A stretch of 64,000 nt of DNA from Budvicia diplopodorum (GTDB lineage Bacteria > Pseudomonadota > Gammaproteobacteria > Enterobacterales > Enterobacteriaceae): the NCBI RefSeq assembly GCF_009800925.1, contig NZ_WOYF01000008.1, positions 1-64,000 of the forward strand, in the 5' to 3' direction. Below, one piece after another: positions 40,084 to 48,938 of the stretch. The notes beneath the pieces were generated by a model, which saw only the letters and a list, made by a program, of their open reading frames with translations, ran no database searches and was not told the DNA's origin. The translations under genes were made by a program, and so were the position numbers. Positions within the stretch are counted from its first letter, which is position 1, and every line of letters begins with the position of its first letter.

Positions 40084-41403
40084 ATGGAACAGAAAAAGCA
40101 GTTCGATGATATGGGTAATACATCGATCTATAAAAAAATCCTGTTATGGGGAAGCGGCGGCCCCTTTCTTGATGGCTATGTATTAGTCATTATTGGTATT
40201 GCGCTGGAGCCTCTCAAAACTGAGCTACATCTTAATGCTCAATGGATTGGTTTGGTCGGTGCCGCAACGCTGGTCGGGCTTTTTATCGGAACGTCGCTGT
40301 TTGGCTATATTGCCGATTTATTTGGCCGACGCTTGATGTTTCTGATCGATATCATTGCCATCGGGGTGATTTCTACCGCCACGATGTTCATCTCATCGCC
40401 CGTTGAACTGATTATCATGCGGTTTCTTATCGGCATCGTGATCGGTGCCGATTACCCGATTGCCACATCGATGATTGCCGAATTCTCTACCACCAAACAG
40501 CGGGCTTTCAGCATGGGGTTTATTGCCGCCATGTGGTATATCGGCGCCACCGCCGCTGATTTTGTCGGCTACCTGCTGTATGACGTTGAAAACGGTTGGC
40601 GCTGGATGCTGGGAAGCGCAGCCATTCCCTGCCTGCTGATTTTATTAGGCCGGGTTAACCTGCCGGAATCACCAAGATGGTTGATGCGTAAAGGGCGGGT
40701 GGAAGAGTGCCGTAAACTGATGCTCGATATGTTTGGCGAAGAAGTGAGCTTTGAGTTTGAAGAGCCCAAAGCGACCTCTTATCGTTCGCTGTTCGAAAAG
40801 CGTCATCTGAAATCCATTATTTTTGTTGGCATTATCTGGACCTGTCAGGTGATCCCGATGTTTGCCATTTATACTTTTGGTCCGCAAATCATTGGGCTAC
40901 TGGGCTTAGAGGCCGGTAGAAATGCCGTTTTGGGCAATATCGTTATCAGCATGTTCTTCCTGATTGGCTGTATCCCGGCCATGTATTGGCTCAACTCTAT
41001 CGGGCGGCGTCCTTTGCTGATTGGCAGTTTTGCCATTATGACGATGGCACTGGGCATTCTGGGGCTATTTTCTACTCCGAGTATCGTGCTGGTGGTGATT
41101 GCCTTTGCCATTTATGCCTTCTTCTCCGGCGGACCGGGCATACTGCAATGGCTTTATCCTAATGAGCTATTTCCTACGGAAATTAGAGCCTCCGCCGTAG
41201 GGGCTGCGATGTCGCTGAGCCGCATAGGTACCGTTCTTTCTACCTATGCGCTGCCCATTTTTATTATTAACTATGGTATTTCAAACGCCATGCTGGCGGG
41301 GGCGGCGATCTCACTGGTTGGCCTATTGGTTTCAATCGCGATGGCACCTGAAACCCGGGGGCTATCGCTGGAAAAAACCAGTCAGCTCGGGTATTCAGAT
41401 TAG
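40084..41403 (+). CDS. yaaU: YaaU, MFS sugar-porter-type transporter
   Basis: This MFS protein of about 439 residues is closely similar to E. coli YaaU, which also follows fixX. Visible motifs: LLWGSGGPFLDGYVLVIIGI (helix 1), GYIADLFGRRLMFLIDI (loop 2-3), PESPRWLMRKGR (middle loop, sugar-porter signature) and GPGILQWLYPNELFPTEIRA. Substrate is unknown; the conserved link to fix suggests a carnitine-related compound. In-frame starts at 40027 and 40060 also exist and none has a strong ribosome site. Confidence 0.88.
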   Translation: MEQKKQFDDMGNTSIYKKILLWGSGGPFLDGYVLVIIGIALEPLKTELHLNAQWIGLVGAATLVGLFIGTSLFGYIADLFGRRLMFLIDIIAIGVISTATMFISSPVELIIMRFLIGIVIGADYPIATSMIAEFSTTKQRAFSMGFIAAMWYIGATAADFVGYLLYDVENGWRWMLGSAAIPCLLILLGRVNLPESPRWLMRKGRVEECRKLMLDMFGEEVSFEFEEPKATSYRSLFEKRHLKSIIFVGIIWTCQVIPMFAIYTFGPQIIGLLGLEAGRNAVLGNIVISMFFLIGCIPAMYWLNSIGRRPLLIGSFAIMTMALGILGLFSTPSIVLVVIAFAIYAFFSGGPGILQWLYPNELFPTEIRASAVGAAMSLSRIGTVLSTYALPIFIINYGISNAMLAGAAISLVGLLVSIAMAPETRGLSLEKTSQLGYSD

Positions 41404-41437
41404 CTAATGGATAGCGTCAATCACTTTGGAGCCGAAA

Positions 41438-42397
41438 ATGAGCATTAATACCGACGTTAAGCTATTCGCTTCTTTGGGAAACGGCGTTATCGGCAGCGGC
41501 TGGGTTGCCCGTGCGTTAGCCTACGGAACGGACGTTGTTGCCTGGGCCAGAACCCAAGAGACTGAGCGCAACCTTCGCCAGCGGGTGGCTAATGTCTGGC
41601 CCGCGTTGCAAAAGCAGGGCCTTGCTGATGGAGCCAGCCAGTCACGGTTACACTTTGCCGGTACCATTGACGAGTGCGTTAAGCACGCGGATTTTATTCA
41701 GGAAAGCGTGCCTGAAGACATTGATCTCAAGAACGAGCTGCACATCCGAATGGCTAGCAGTGCCCGTCCTGAGGTTATTATTGCTTCCAGCACTTCCGGG
41801 CTTTTACCCTCTGAGTTTTATTTTGGCGTAGCCCACCCGCAACGCTGCGTAGTAGGCCATCCTTTTAACCCGGTCTATTTATTACCGCTGGTGGAAGTGG
41901 TGGGCGGGGAACACACCTCGACCGCTGCGGTTAATGCCGCCATGCAGATTTATTGCGCGCTGGGTATGCGTCCGCTACAGGTGCGAAAAGAGGTGCCGGG
42001 CTTTATTGCCGATCGGCTGCTCGAGGCTTTGTGGCGCGAGGCACTACATTTGGTGAACGACGGCGTAGCGACCACCGGCGAAATTGATGATGCTATCCGC
42101 TTCGGTGCCGGTTTACGCTGGTCGTTTATGGGCACCTTTTTGACCTATACGCTGGCGGGCGGCGATGCCGGAATGCGCCATTTTATGGCCCAGTTTGGCC
42201 CGGCGTTACGGCTACCTTGGACGCACCTTCAGGCACCTGAACTGACGGGTGCTTTGATCGATGCGGTGGTTGACGGAACCACTGAACAGCTGGGAACGCA
42301 TTCCATTGCGGCAATGGAACGCTATCGCGATGATTGTCTGATGGCAGTGATGAGCGCGATTGCTAAAACCAAAATACAGCACGGAATATTGTCTTAG
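41438..42397 (+). CDS. lcdH: L-carnitine dehydrogenase
   Basis: This 319-residue member of the 3-hydroxyacyl-CoA dehydrogenase family oxidises L-carnitine to 3-dehydrocarnitine with NAD. The Rossmann motif is [40 protein letters not shown] and [20 protein letters not shown] match bacterial carnitine dehydrogenases closely as I recall them. Start at 41438 with GGAG upstream. It lies 34 bases after yaaU. The usual partners for using dehydrocarnitine (BKACE enzyme, thioesterase) are not in the window. Confidence 0.88.
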   Translation: MSINTDVKLFASLGNGVIGSGWVARALAYGTDVVAWARTQETERNLRQRVANVWPALQKQGLADGASQSRLHFAGTIDECVKHADFIQESVPEDIDLKNELHIRMASSARPEVIIASSTSGLLPSEFYFGVAHPQRCVVGHPFNPVYLLPLVEVVGGEHTSTAAVNAAMQIYCALGMRPLQVRKEVPGFIADRLLEALWREALHLVNDGVATTGEIDDAIRFGAGLRWSFMGTFLTYTLAGGDAGMRHFMAQFGPALRLPWTHLQAPELTGALIDAVVDGTTEQLGTHSIAAMERYRDDCLMAVMSAIAKTKIQHGILS

Positions 42398-42431
42398 GCT
42401 TTGCGTTTGTGATGGGATAAAACCTCAGCCA

Positions 42432-42454
42432 AAGAGCGCCCGGCCCGCGCTCTT
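42432..42454 (+). terminator. Terminator after the carnitine dehydrogenase gene
   Basis: AAGAGCGC and GCGCTCTT form a perfect 8-bp stem around a 7-base loop, followed by CTGTTTTATC. It lies 35 bases after lcdH and before the end of the convergent aes gene. Confidence 0.7.
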
Positions 42455-42481
42455 CTGTTTTATCAATCTTCATTATTTTGA

Positions 42482-43456
42482 TTATTTGATATGGGCTCTA
42501 AAGTAGTGCGCACCATCGGTAATTGCCCGTTTGGATGATGCCATCATTTTTGAATAGTGTAAGAAACCGTGCAACACGCCCGGATACATTTTGTATTCGC
42601 AGTCTACATTTTTGTCTTTCAGGATAGCGTACAGCGTTTCACTATCATCAAGCAGAGGATCAAACTCACTCGAAGCAATAAAACAGGCGGGCATTTGCTG
42701 AGTTAAATCATTATTAAAAAAGCAGTAATACGGAGACTGGTTATCCTGCGGTTGTTGTAAATACATCTCTTGATAAAGCTGTAGATCTTCTTCTGTTAAA
42801 CCATCTAATGCGTTGCCGTAAAGTCGAATAGAGCGGGAGTCTTTTAATCCATACAGTCCATAATACAGGACTAAGGCTTTAATAAATGAAGTATCCTGAC
42901 GATGATCTCTTAGCCATAAAAAAGTGGCCATAGCAATATGTGCGCCAGCGGAATCACCGACATAGCCGATCGATGAAGTATCAATTTTAAACTGGTCAGC
43001 ATGCTGACGGAAATAATCAGTCGCTGCGATACATTCCAAAATGGCCTGTGGAAATTTGGCTTCTGGCGATAATGAATAATTAATGCCAATGACGGTACAT
43101 TGAGATTCTTCAGCCATTATTCGCATTATTCTATCGTGGGTATCTAGATTACCAACAATAAAGCCACCGCCATGTATATAGAACAGGCACGACGCATATT
43201 CTTTATGTTTCGGGTAGTACACTTTGGTTGAAATGGTTGTATTTTCAAATGGAACATCGACCGCTAGCGTATGGTCCATTACAGGACCACCCTGATTCCA
43301 GTACTCTCGTTCTTTCTGATATTGAGTACGCATGGCTGCATAACTGCCGTCGGAGCGTTGATTATCAATAGTGGTATTGATTTCTTGCTGTTTGATAACC
43401 TGCTGCATTTCGTGTGAGAGTTTTTCGAGTAGGCTAATTTTATTTATGTTGTTCAT
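42482..43456 (-). CDS. aes: Aes-like acetyl esterase (HSL family)
   Basis: This 324-residue alpha/beta hydrolase has the HSL-family oxyanion motif FYIHGGGFIVGNLDTHDRIM, the nucleophile elbow VGDSAGAHIA, the acid in ASEFDPLLDDSETL and the His in PGVLHGFLHYSKMM. It closely follows E. coli Aes, which hydrolyses short acyl esters and can bind MalT. It is divergent from caiF, with 361 bases between. Confidence 0.9.
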   Translation of the reverse strand: MNNINKISLLEKLSHEMQQVIKQQEINTTIDNQRSDGSYAAMRTQYQKEREYWNQGGPVMDHTLAVDVPFENTTISTKVYYPKHKEYASCLFYIHGGGFIVGNLDTHDRIMRIMAEESQCTVIGINYSLSPEAKFPQAILECIAATDYFRQHADQFKIDTSSIGYVGDSAGAHIAMATFLWLRDHRQDTSFIKALVLYYGLYGLKDSRSIRLYGNALDGLTEEDLQLYQEMYLQQPQDNQSPYYCFFNNDLTQQMPACFIASSEFDPLLDDSETLYAILKDKNVDCEYKMYPGVLHGFLHYSKMMASSKRAITDGAHYFRAHIK

Positions 43457-43817
43457 GGTTACTCCGTGATAAATAAAAATTATGTTATTTCATAATATTC
43501 CGGAATTAAATTGGTTTTCGCTATGTACTCTAAGTTTAAATTAACTGAATTATTAATTTAATGTTCACCAGTATAACGCATTGTTAGAATATTCAAATGT
43601 CATATTTACCCTGTGTGAATAATATTTTCTGGTGACTTTGTTATCCTGTAAAAATTGATAAATAGAGTGCTGTCTGGTTATTATTTTTTGCTTGCGATTT
43701 CAAAAATAAGGAGTATCTATATAAGGATAAATATACAGCTTAGTATGCTGATAGAGTGATGGAAAAAATAATGAAATATTAAAATTATGTTTAATATTGG
43801 TAAGTGAGGTGTAATTT
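43457..43817. other. Divergent control region aes-caiF
   Basis: This AT-rich 361-base region should carry the promoters of both aes and caiF. No gene, hairpin or clear CRP site was recognised. Confidence 0.4.
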
Positions 43818-44225
43818 ATGAGTGAATTATCTGATCGGGAACCGCTCTATTTAAGTATTGCCCGCTGGTCGATGCAACAACAACGGTGGGTCAATGCGAA
43901 TGAGATTGCTGAGCAGTTTGATTTATCCAGAAAACGAGTGATAAACATTGTGTCCTATATGATTTCTGAAGTAGCGGAAATCGCCTGTATGACTAAAACA
44001 ATTCCTAACGATCTTGCCGGGAGTGGCTGTCAGTGTCAGCGTTTAATTCGCGTTAATCATATTGATGATGCTATTGAGGAACGGGTTAAAAATGCACTGA
44101 ATAAGGCAAAGACCGCGCAGCAGATTGAGGACGAGGAAAGCATCGTCGCAATGTTGCCGATGGAACTGAATAACAAAGACAAGTGGAAGCAGTTTTTGTC
44201 AAAGTCCTGCCGTAAGGCAATTTAG
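43818..44225 (+). CDS. caiF: CaiF, activator of the cai and fix operons
   Basis: This 135-residue protein matches E. coli CaiF along its length: PLYLSIARWSMQQQRWVNAN, an N-terminal winged-helix-like DNA-binding part, then the Cys-containing stretch GSGCQCQRLIRV. In E. coli it activates cai and fix under anaerobiosis with carnitine or crotonobetaine. Here it is over 8 kb away from cai, beyond lcdH and aes, and is divergent from aes. Confidence 0.92.
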   Translation: MSELSDREPLYLSIARWSMQQQRWVNANEIAEQFDLSRKRVINIVSYMISEVAEIACMTKTIPNDLAGSGCQCQRLIRVNHIDDAIEERVKNALNKAKTAQQIEDEESIVAMLPMELNNKDKWKQFLSKSCRKAI

Positions 44226-44358
44226 GCTGGGTTACTGGTTGAATGACCTACGGTGAAAAGAGCCTACTGTGAAAAGAACCAATGTGTCGTCACGGTACAA
44301 TCCACTAAATTTGATACGGGGTATTGTCTACGGGTCATCACTAACCGGAGATAAACCA

Positions 44359-44700
44359 ATGACTGATATTATAAAAGCGGCTTTTATTTTTACTTCACCA
44401 AAAGCCGATCCGACAATCCATAACGGTTGGGTTAAAACCGAGGGTGTTCACCTTAAAACCGTGGCCGTTGCTAGCTATCAACAAGGGTGCGATATTCTTG
44501 ACGATTTATATGAGGAAGGCATCAGAACCGTTGAGCTATGCGCAGGCTTTGGTCATCAGGGCGTTGCTCTTATGGTTAAAGCAGCCAAAGGCCGAATGCA
44601 GGTCGGCGTGGTGCGCTTTGATACCCATCCCTTAATGGGATTTTGTAGCGGAGACAGCAGAAATAATGGAATCACTGGTGCAGATGCCGCGGTGGTATAA
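44359..44700 (+). CDS. Conserved protein of unknown function (DUF6506-like)
   Basis: This 113-residue soluble protein begins MTDIIKAAFIFTSPKADPTI and has RTVELCAGFGHQGVALMVKA near its centre. I believe it belongs to a small conserved family (DUF6506), without known function. I chose the ATG at 44359, preceded by CCGGAG, over an in-frame start 90 bases earlier. Only 9 bases separate it from the AraC-family gene, so they probably form an operon. Confidence 0.7.
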   Translation: MTDIIKAAFIFTSPKADPTIHNGWVKTEGVHLKTVAVASYQQGCDILDDLYEEGIRTVELCAGFGHQGVALMVKAAKGRMQVGVVRFDTHPLMGFCSGDSRNNGITGADAAVV

Positions 44701-44709
44701 GTTGGAACG

Positions 44710-45543
44710 ATGCAAAGGTATATAGCGTCACCCGGTAATGTGTTATCCCCGTGGATAGCACATTATTGGTATTGGAATTTACCCGCTGGGACTGCGTTAC
44801 CAGAGCTATTTCCCGGCACTGGAGGGGAGCTGCTGTTTAATTTAGGCGGTCCTTTGCTGCTGAAGGTGATTTCTTTGGAAAACGGAATAATTACCGATAC
44901 GCAGGTCGTCAGGACCGGGGATGCATTTTTATTCAGCCCACGCAGGGTTCGGATCCGGCTTGCGCCATTGACCATGCAGTCTGAGGTGAAATTTATATCG
45001 GCCCGTTTACGCTGCGGTACCAGTTTTCCTCTGTTTAGCCTTTCTCTTGAGGAACTAAGAGACCGGCCGATATCTCTGAACGATATGGCTTTAAAACATG
45101 CATTTCCTGAGCTACTGGAAGTGCCATTTAATGGATTAGTAAGCCAGTTAGAACGTTGGCTTATCAGCATGTTAGACCAACATCTTACTGCTGTTCCTCA
45201 TATGACTCAGGCTGCCAACCGGCTTTACTATGGCGCAGATTTATCAACGGTGCGTGAACGGCTGGCGCTGAATCCGCGAACGATGGAAAGACGTATCCGT
45301 CACTTTATTGGCGTTGATGCACGTTATTTTTGCCGAACTGCGCGTTTTCAGCATACCTTGCGTCAGATATTATCCGGTCAGGACGTGCTCGACAGCGCGC
45401 TGGCCCATGGCTATACCGACCAATCCCATTTCATTAAAACCTGCCGATTTTTTACCGGGCTAACCCCTAACCAGTTACTCACTGAGCAATATAGAGGGCT
45501 AAATTGTTATATTTATCCCGAGGGCAAGGGCGAGCTTGGCTAG
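44710..45543 (+). CDS. AraC-family transcriptional regulator
   Basis: This 277-residue regulator has an N-terminal sensor domain (YWYWNLPAGTALPELFPGTG, DUF6597-like) and a C-terminal AraC HTH: DLSTVRERLALNPRTMERRI then DSALAHGYTDQSHFIKTCRF with FTGLTPNQLL. It probably controls the adjacent small unknown gene, or itself. No target site was seen. Confidence 0.85.
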   Translation: MQRYIASPGNVLSPWIAHYWYWNLPAGTALPELFPGTGGELLFNLGGPLLLKVISLENGIITDTQVVRTGDAFLFSPRRVRIRLAPLTMQSEVKFISARLRCGTSFPLFSLSLEELRDRPISLNDMALKHAFPELLEVPFNGLVSQLERWLISMLDQHLTAVPHMTQAANRLYYGADLSTVRERLALNPRTMERRIRHFIGVDARYFCRTARFQHTLRQILSGQDVLDSALAHGYTDQSHFIKTCRFFTGLTPNQLLTEQYRGLNCYIYPEGKGELG

Positions 45544-45579
45544 GTCCCCCTAGGGATTCTTACTTCAGGCTGATTACGT

Positions 45580-46485
45580 TTAGACCAGCGGAATCAGGGC
45601 AAACAGCCCAAAGGTTGCGCTTAGGTTAATCAGCGTTGTCATAATAAAAATAACAAACGCGGGCGGGTCAATATGGGTATCGCCATGCACCAAAAATAGC
45701 CGGGATATGAGTTCGCCCAACAGTGCGCACAGCACGCCGATAATCGCCGCCCACAGTAAGCTGCCTGAAAGCACCGCGACGGTGGCCGCCGGTAGTGAAA
45801 TATGGTGAGAGACCGGAACCTGCGTATTGAAATGTAAGAAAATTAGGGAAAACGCAGAAATACCAAAGGCTAATAGCGCTCCGTTGCCGCCAAGGCTGCT
45901 GCCAAGATAACCGGCAAATAGCCCAATGCCAACGCCCAAGGTGGCTAACTGCCCAATCCGGCTGTGGTAGGGCATCCAGCATTTATCACTGGGCGGATAG
46001 CACTGGCGAATGCCGGCATCAGGTTTACCAAACAGGCCGGTTTTACCAAACGCAAAGCGGGTGATAATGCCGGAGACTACCACCGAAAGCGCAACGGTAT
46101 CCGTCCAGGCCAGACCCGATGAAAACGCCGGTACCCTGCTAGCCAGGCTGATACAGAGGTAACCGATTACGCCAAAAATGCCGCCGACTAGCAGAACGTC
46201 GGGCGCGGCGAGGCCGCTTAGCCCGGCGACGATGTTTCGCCCGTTGGCTAATTTCCCTCTTTTAGCGGCATAGGCGGTAGCCGCAACGCCGGAGGCAAAT
46301 CCACCTACGTGCGGCCCGAACATGCCAAAAGGCAGTTCAATAAATGAAGACGGTGCGCCGGTAGCGATCTGTATTACAACCAGCGCAATCACCAGTAAAC
46401 CAACGAATTCAAACGCGGCCAAAGCCCCGATTGCTGCGCCAAATATTCCCGCACCAAATACAATTAATAAATCATGAATATTCAT
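45580..46485 (-). CDS. Multi-pass membrane protein of unknown function
   Basis: This 301-residue, very hydrophobic protein has about eight membrane segments rich in Gly and Ala. It includes ASGVAATAYAAKRGKLANGR and GYLGSSLGGNGALLAFGISA, loops with conserved look, and a hydrophilic central loop with Cys (QCYPPSDKCWMPYHSR, about 162-177). I do not recognise the family; it could be a permease. It converges with the AraC gene and is divergent from the microcompartment locus. Confidence 0.65.
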   Translation of the reverse strand: MNIHDLLIVFGAGIFGAAIGALAAFEFVGLLVIALVVIQIATGAPSSFIELPFGMFGPHVGGFASGVAATAYAAKRGKLANGRNIVAGLSGLAAPDVLLVGGIFGVIGYLCISLASRVPAFSSGLAWTDTVALSVVVSGIITRFAFGKTGLFGKPDAGIRQCYPPSDKCWMPYHSRIGQLATLGVGIGLFAGYLGSSLGGNGALLAFGISAFSLIFLHFNTQVPVSHHISLPAATVAVLSGSLLWAAIIGVLCALLGELISRLFLVHGDTHIDPPAFVIFIMTTLINLSATFGLFALIPLV

Positions 46486-46920
46486 TCTAATATTACCTTT
46501 TAATTGATGGTGATTTTATTTTTCTAATTAATAGCCAAAGAGAAACTAGCACGTGTGGTTTATTTCTGTCGCTATACTATCTTGTCAGGTGATACGTATA
46601 ATTTGCACTGCGTTTCTTTGATTGTAAAAATAATGCTAGCGTTATTGTGGTTCGCTTTTTTATTTAAAATAATCATATTATATATTTGGCTTAGCCTATT
46701 TTTATCTGCTTAATTATTATTGGGTCATGAAGGTGCTTATTGTTTTTAAATATTATTTAAATAAGGGGAGGATGACGTTGCATCAGAGGAATTTTTTGAT
46801 GGTGCAATTGGGATAATGACAAAATATTCCTGTTTTTGAACAAGGATAACCTATCAGCCAAATAATAAGCGGTGCTAGATTTAACCCATGTAAATTGACG
46901 CTAATAGCGAGCGATACGCA
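46486..46920. other. Control region upstream of the microcompartment locus
   Basis: This 435-base AT-rich region lies between divergent genes and should hold the first promoter of the microcompartment cluster. No sigma-54 or CRP site was recognised, and the 12-base motif found at two later promoters is not present here. No gene seen. Confidence 0.4.
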
Positions 46921-48039
46921 ATGACAAAGCAATTCTATGTGAAACCCAAAGTGTATACCGGCACCGATTCTCTATCGTTACTTGAGCAGTATCACAATAA
47001 ACGAGTAGGGATCGTCACCGATTCATTTATGGCAAGTTCAGGAATGACAGACCGGGTGCAGCAAAGGCTCTCGTCGTGCTCGGTCAAAATATTTAGCGAC
47101 GTTAAGCCCGATCCGAGCGTCGATATTCTGGTTCAGGGCGCGGGCTATTTTCAGTCATTCCGGCCCGAGGTAATTATTGCGCTTGGCGGCGGTTCATCGT
47201 TGGATGCCGCTAAAGGTATTTTAGTCACCCTGCAGGATTTAATTCCCGACCAAAAAATTCTATTAATTGCCATTCCCACTACCAGTGGTTCAGGCTCTGA
47301 GGTGACTTCTTATGCGGTTATTTCCGAACCGGAGTCCGGGCGTAAATATCCGCTGGTATCGGATCAGTTACTCCCCGATATTGCTATTTTAGATGCGAGC
47401 CTCGTGCTCAGCGTGCCCCGTTCTGTGTCGATAGATACCGGAATGGACGTTATCACTCATGCCATTGAAGCCTACGTTTCAACCAATGCTAATGATTTTA
47501 GCGATGCGCTGGCTGAGAAAGCGCTGAGCTTAGTGCATACCTATCTGCCGGTTATCTATCGCGATGGCAATAATCTTCAGGCGCGTGAAAAGGTCCATAA
47601 CGCCTCTTGTATGGCCGGCATGGCATTTAACTCAGCGGGTTTGGGGTTGGTCCATGGTTTAGCCCATGCGCTGGGCGGGGTATTACATATTCCCCACGGC
47701 AAAATTAACGCCATGCTGCTACCGATAATCATTGAGTTTAACGCGGCACAGCAACAGAAAACGGCGATCGACCGTTACGTTACATGCGCACAGATCTTTG
47801 GCCTGAATAGCCATTCCGGGCCCTATGCCGTGAAGCAACTGGTCAATGAAATCAGGCGTATGAACCAGACTATGGGCATTGTGCACAGCCTGAAAGCATT
47901 GGGTTCTGATTTACAGCTGCTGGCTAAAAACCGTGACAGTATTATTCAGGCCGCGTTGGACGATGGTTGCACTCAGACCAACCCACGCAAAGCGAGCGCC
48001 GCCGAAGTAGACCGGCTGATAACCAAAATTATTGGTTAA
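46921..48039 (+). CDS. pduQ: PduQ/EutG-like iron-containing alcohol dehydrogenase
   Basis: This 372-residue group III alcohol dehydrogenase has the NAD motif IIALGGGSSLDAAKG, IPTTSGSGSEVTSYAV and the iron-binding segment with AGLGLVHGLAHALGG followed by IPHGKINAMLLP. In the organelle it would reduce propionaldehyde to 1-propanol and recycle NAD. It is the first gene of the cluster, separated by 189 bases from the next, which has its own candidate promoter. Confidence 0.88.
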   Translation: MTKQFYVKPKVYTGTDSLSLLEQYHNKRVGIVTDSFMASSGMTDRVQQRLSSCSVKIFSDVKPDPSVDILVQGAGYFQSFRPEVIIALGGGSSLDAAKGILVTLQDLIPDQKILLIAIPTTSGSGSEVTSYAVISEPESGRKYPLVSDQLLPDIAILDASLVLSVPRSVSIDTGMDVITHAIEAYVSTNANDFSDALAEKALSLVHTYLPVIYRDGNNLQAREKVHNASCMAGMAFNSAGLGLVHGLAHALGGVLHIPHGKINAMLLPIIIEFNAAQQQKTAIDRYVTCAQIFGLNSHSGPYAVKQLVNEIRRMNQTMGIVHSLKALGSDLQLLAKNRDSIIQAALDDGCTQTNPRKASAAEVDRLITKIIG

Positions 48040-48092
48040 TCAGCATTATCTTGTGGTTTTTTTTGGCATGGGTAAAAAAATTCCTCGTGCCC

Positions 48093-48125
48093 GTCAAGAC
48101 ATTTTGCCAGCGGCTCCTTTATAGT
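48093..48125 (+). promoter_or_regulatory. Candidate activator-dependent promoter before pduL
   Basis: GTCAAGACATTT (48093-48104) is followed 27 bases after its first base by a TATAGT -10-like hexamer (48120-48125). The same 12-mer with a -10-like TACTAT at 26 bases occurs upstream of the shell genes at 52807. Both are in gaps before gene groups of the same locus. A site for the YesN-type regulator is plausible but inferred. Confidence 0.5.
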
Positions 48126-48228
48126 GGAATCAATAGTTGGCTCAAGCACAGAAATAAAACAGCGCTATTTCACCGGTTCATCGGTTTATACCCAACAGTC
48201 ACGATGTTCTTTAGCCGAGCGTTTAAAT

Positions 48229-48915
48229 ATGAATGAAACAAACTCGCAAGCCCAATGGATCACTCAGCAAATTATGGCTGAGATGGCAAAAAGTCATCCT
48301 GAGTCAGCGTCACCAAGCCGAGCGATAAGCGATAGTGCGCAGCCTGCGCTAATGGTACCGGTGGGCATATCCAACCGGCACGTGCACCTATCCCGTGAAG
48401 ATATGGATATCCTGTTTGGCTACGGATCGTCGCTCACCCGCATGAAAGCGGTTAAGCAACCGGGGCAGTTTGCCGCTGCAGAGACGGTCACTATTAAGGG
48501 GCCCAAAAAGGCGATCGAGAATGTGCGCATTCTCGGGCCGCTGCGCAGTGAAACTCAGGTTGAAATATCGATAGCCGACGGTTTTGTGCTGGGCGTTCAG
48601 GCACCGATTAAAATGTCCGGCGATCTTGTCGGATCCAGCCCGATTGAGATTATGGGCCCGAAAGGCAGCGTCACCAAAGACGGCGGCGTGATTGTTGCGT
48701 GGCGGCATATTCATATTCCTTGTGATATGGCGGCGCAGTACGGGTTAACCGACGGGCAAGAGGTTAGCGTTCAAACTGAAGGCCATCGTGCTGGGATCAT
48801 GCAGCGTATTGCGGTGCGTGCCACTCAGGCTTCAGTACTGGAAATGCACGTTGATGTGGAAGAGGCCAATGCCTACGGATTAACTAACGGCAGTCTGGTT
48901 AAGGTTATTGGTTAA
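48229..48915 (+). CDS. pduL: PduL, phosphate propanoyltransferase
   Basis: This 228-residue phosphotransacylase of the microcompartment type converts propionyl-CoA to propionyl-phosphate. PduL domain segments: VPVGISNRHVHLSREDMDIL (zinc-binding His), KQPGQFAAAETVTIKGPK and IIVAWRHIHIPCDMAAQYGL analogue with further His. The N terminus (SQAQWITQQIMAEMAKSH) is an amphipathic helix followed by a Ser/Pro/Ala linker, as in encapsulation peptides. I chose the ATG at 48229; the longer frame lacks homology. Confidence 0.92.
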   Translation: MNETNSQAQWITQQIMAEMAKSHPESASPSRAISDSAQPALMVPVGISNRHVHLSREDMDILFGYGSSLTRMKAVKQPGQFAAAETVTIKGPKKAIENVRILGPLRSETQVEISIADGFVLGVQAPIKMSGDLVGSSPIEIMGPKGSVTKDGGVIVAWRHIHIPCDMAAQYGLTDGQEVSVQTEGHRAGIMQRIAVRATQASVLEMHVDVEEANAYGLTNGSLVKVIG

Positions 48916-48938
48916 AGTAAATAAACAGGGCATTGAAT

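Noticed and set aside
47967-48236. 89-residue open frame between pduQ and pduL
   Set aside because: It overlaps the pduQ end and the candidate promoter in another frame and has no recognisable features.
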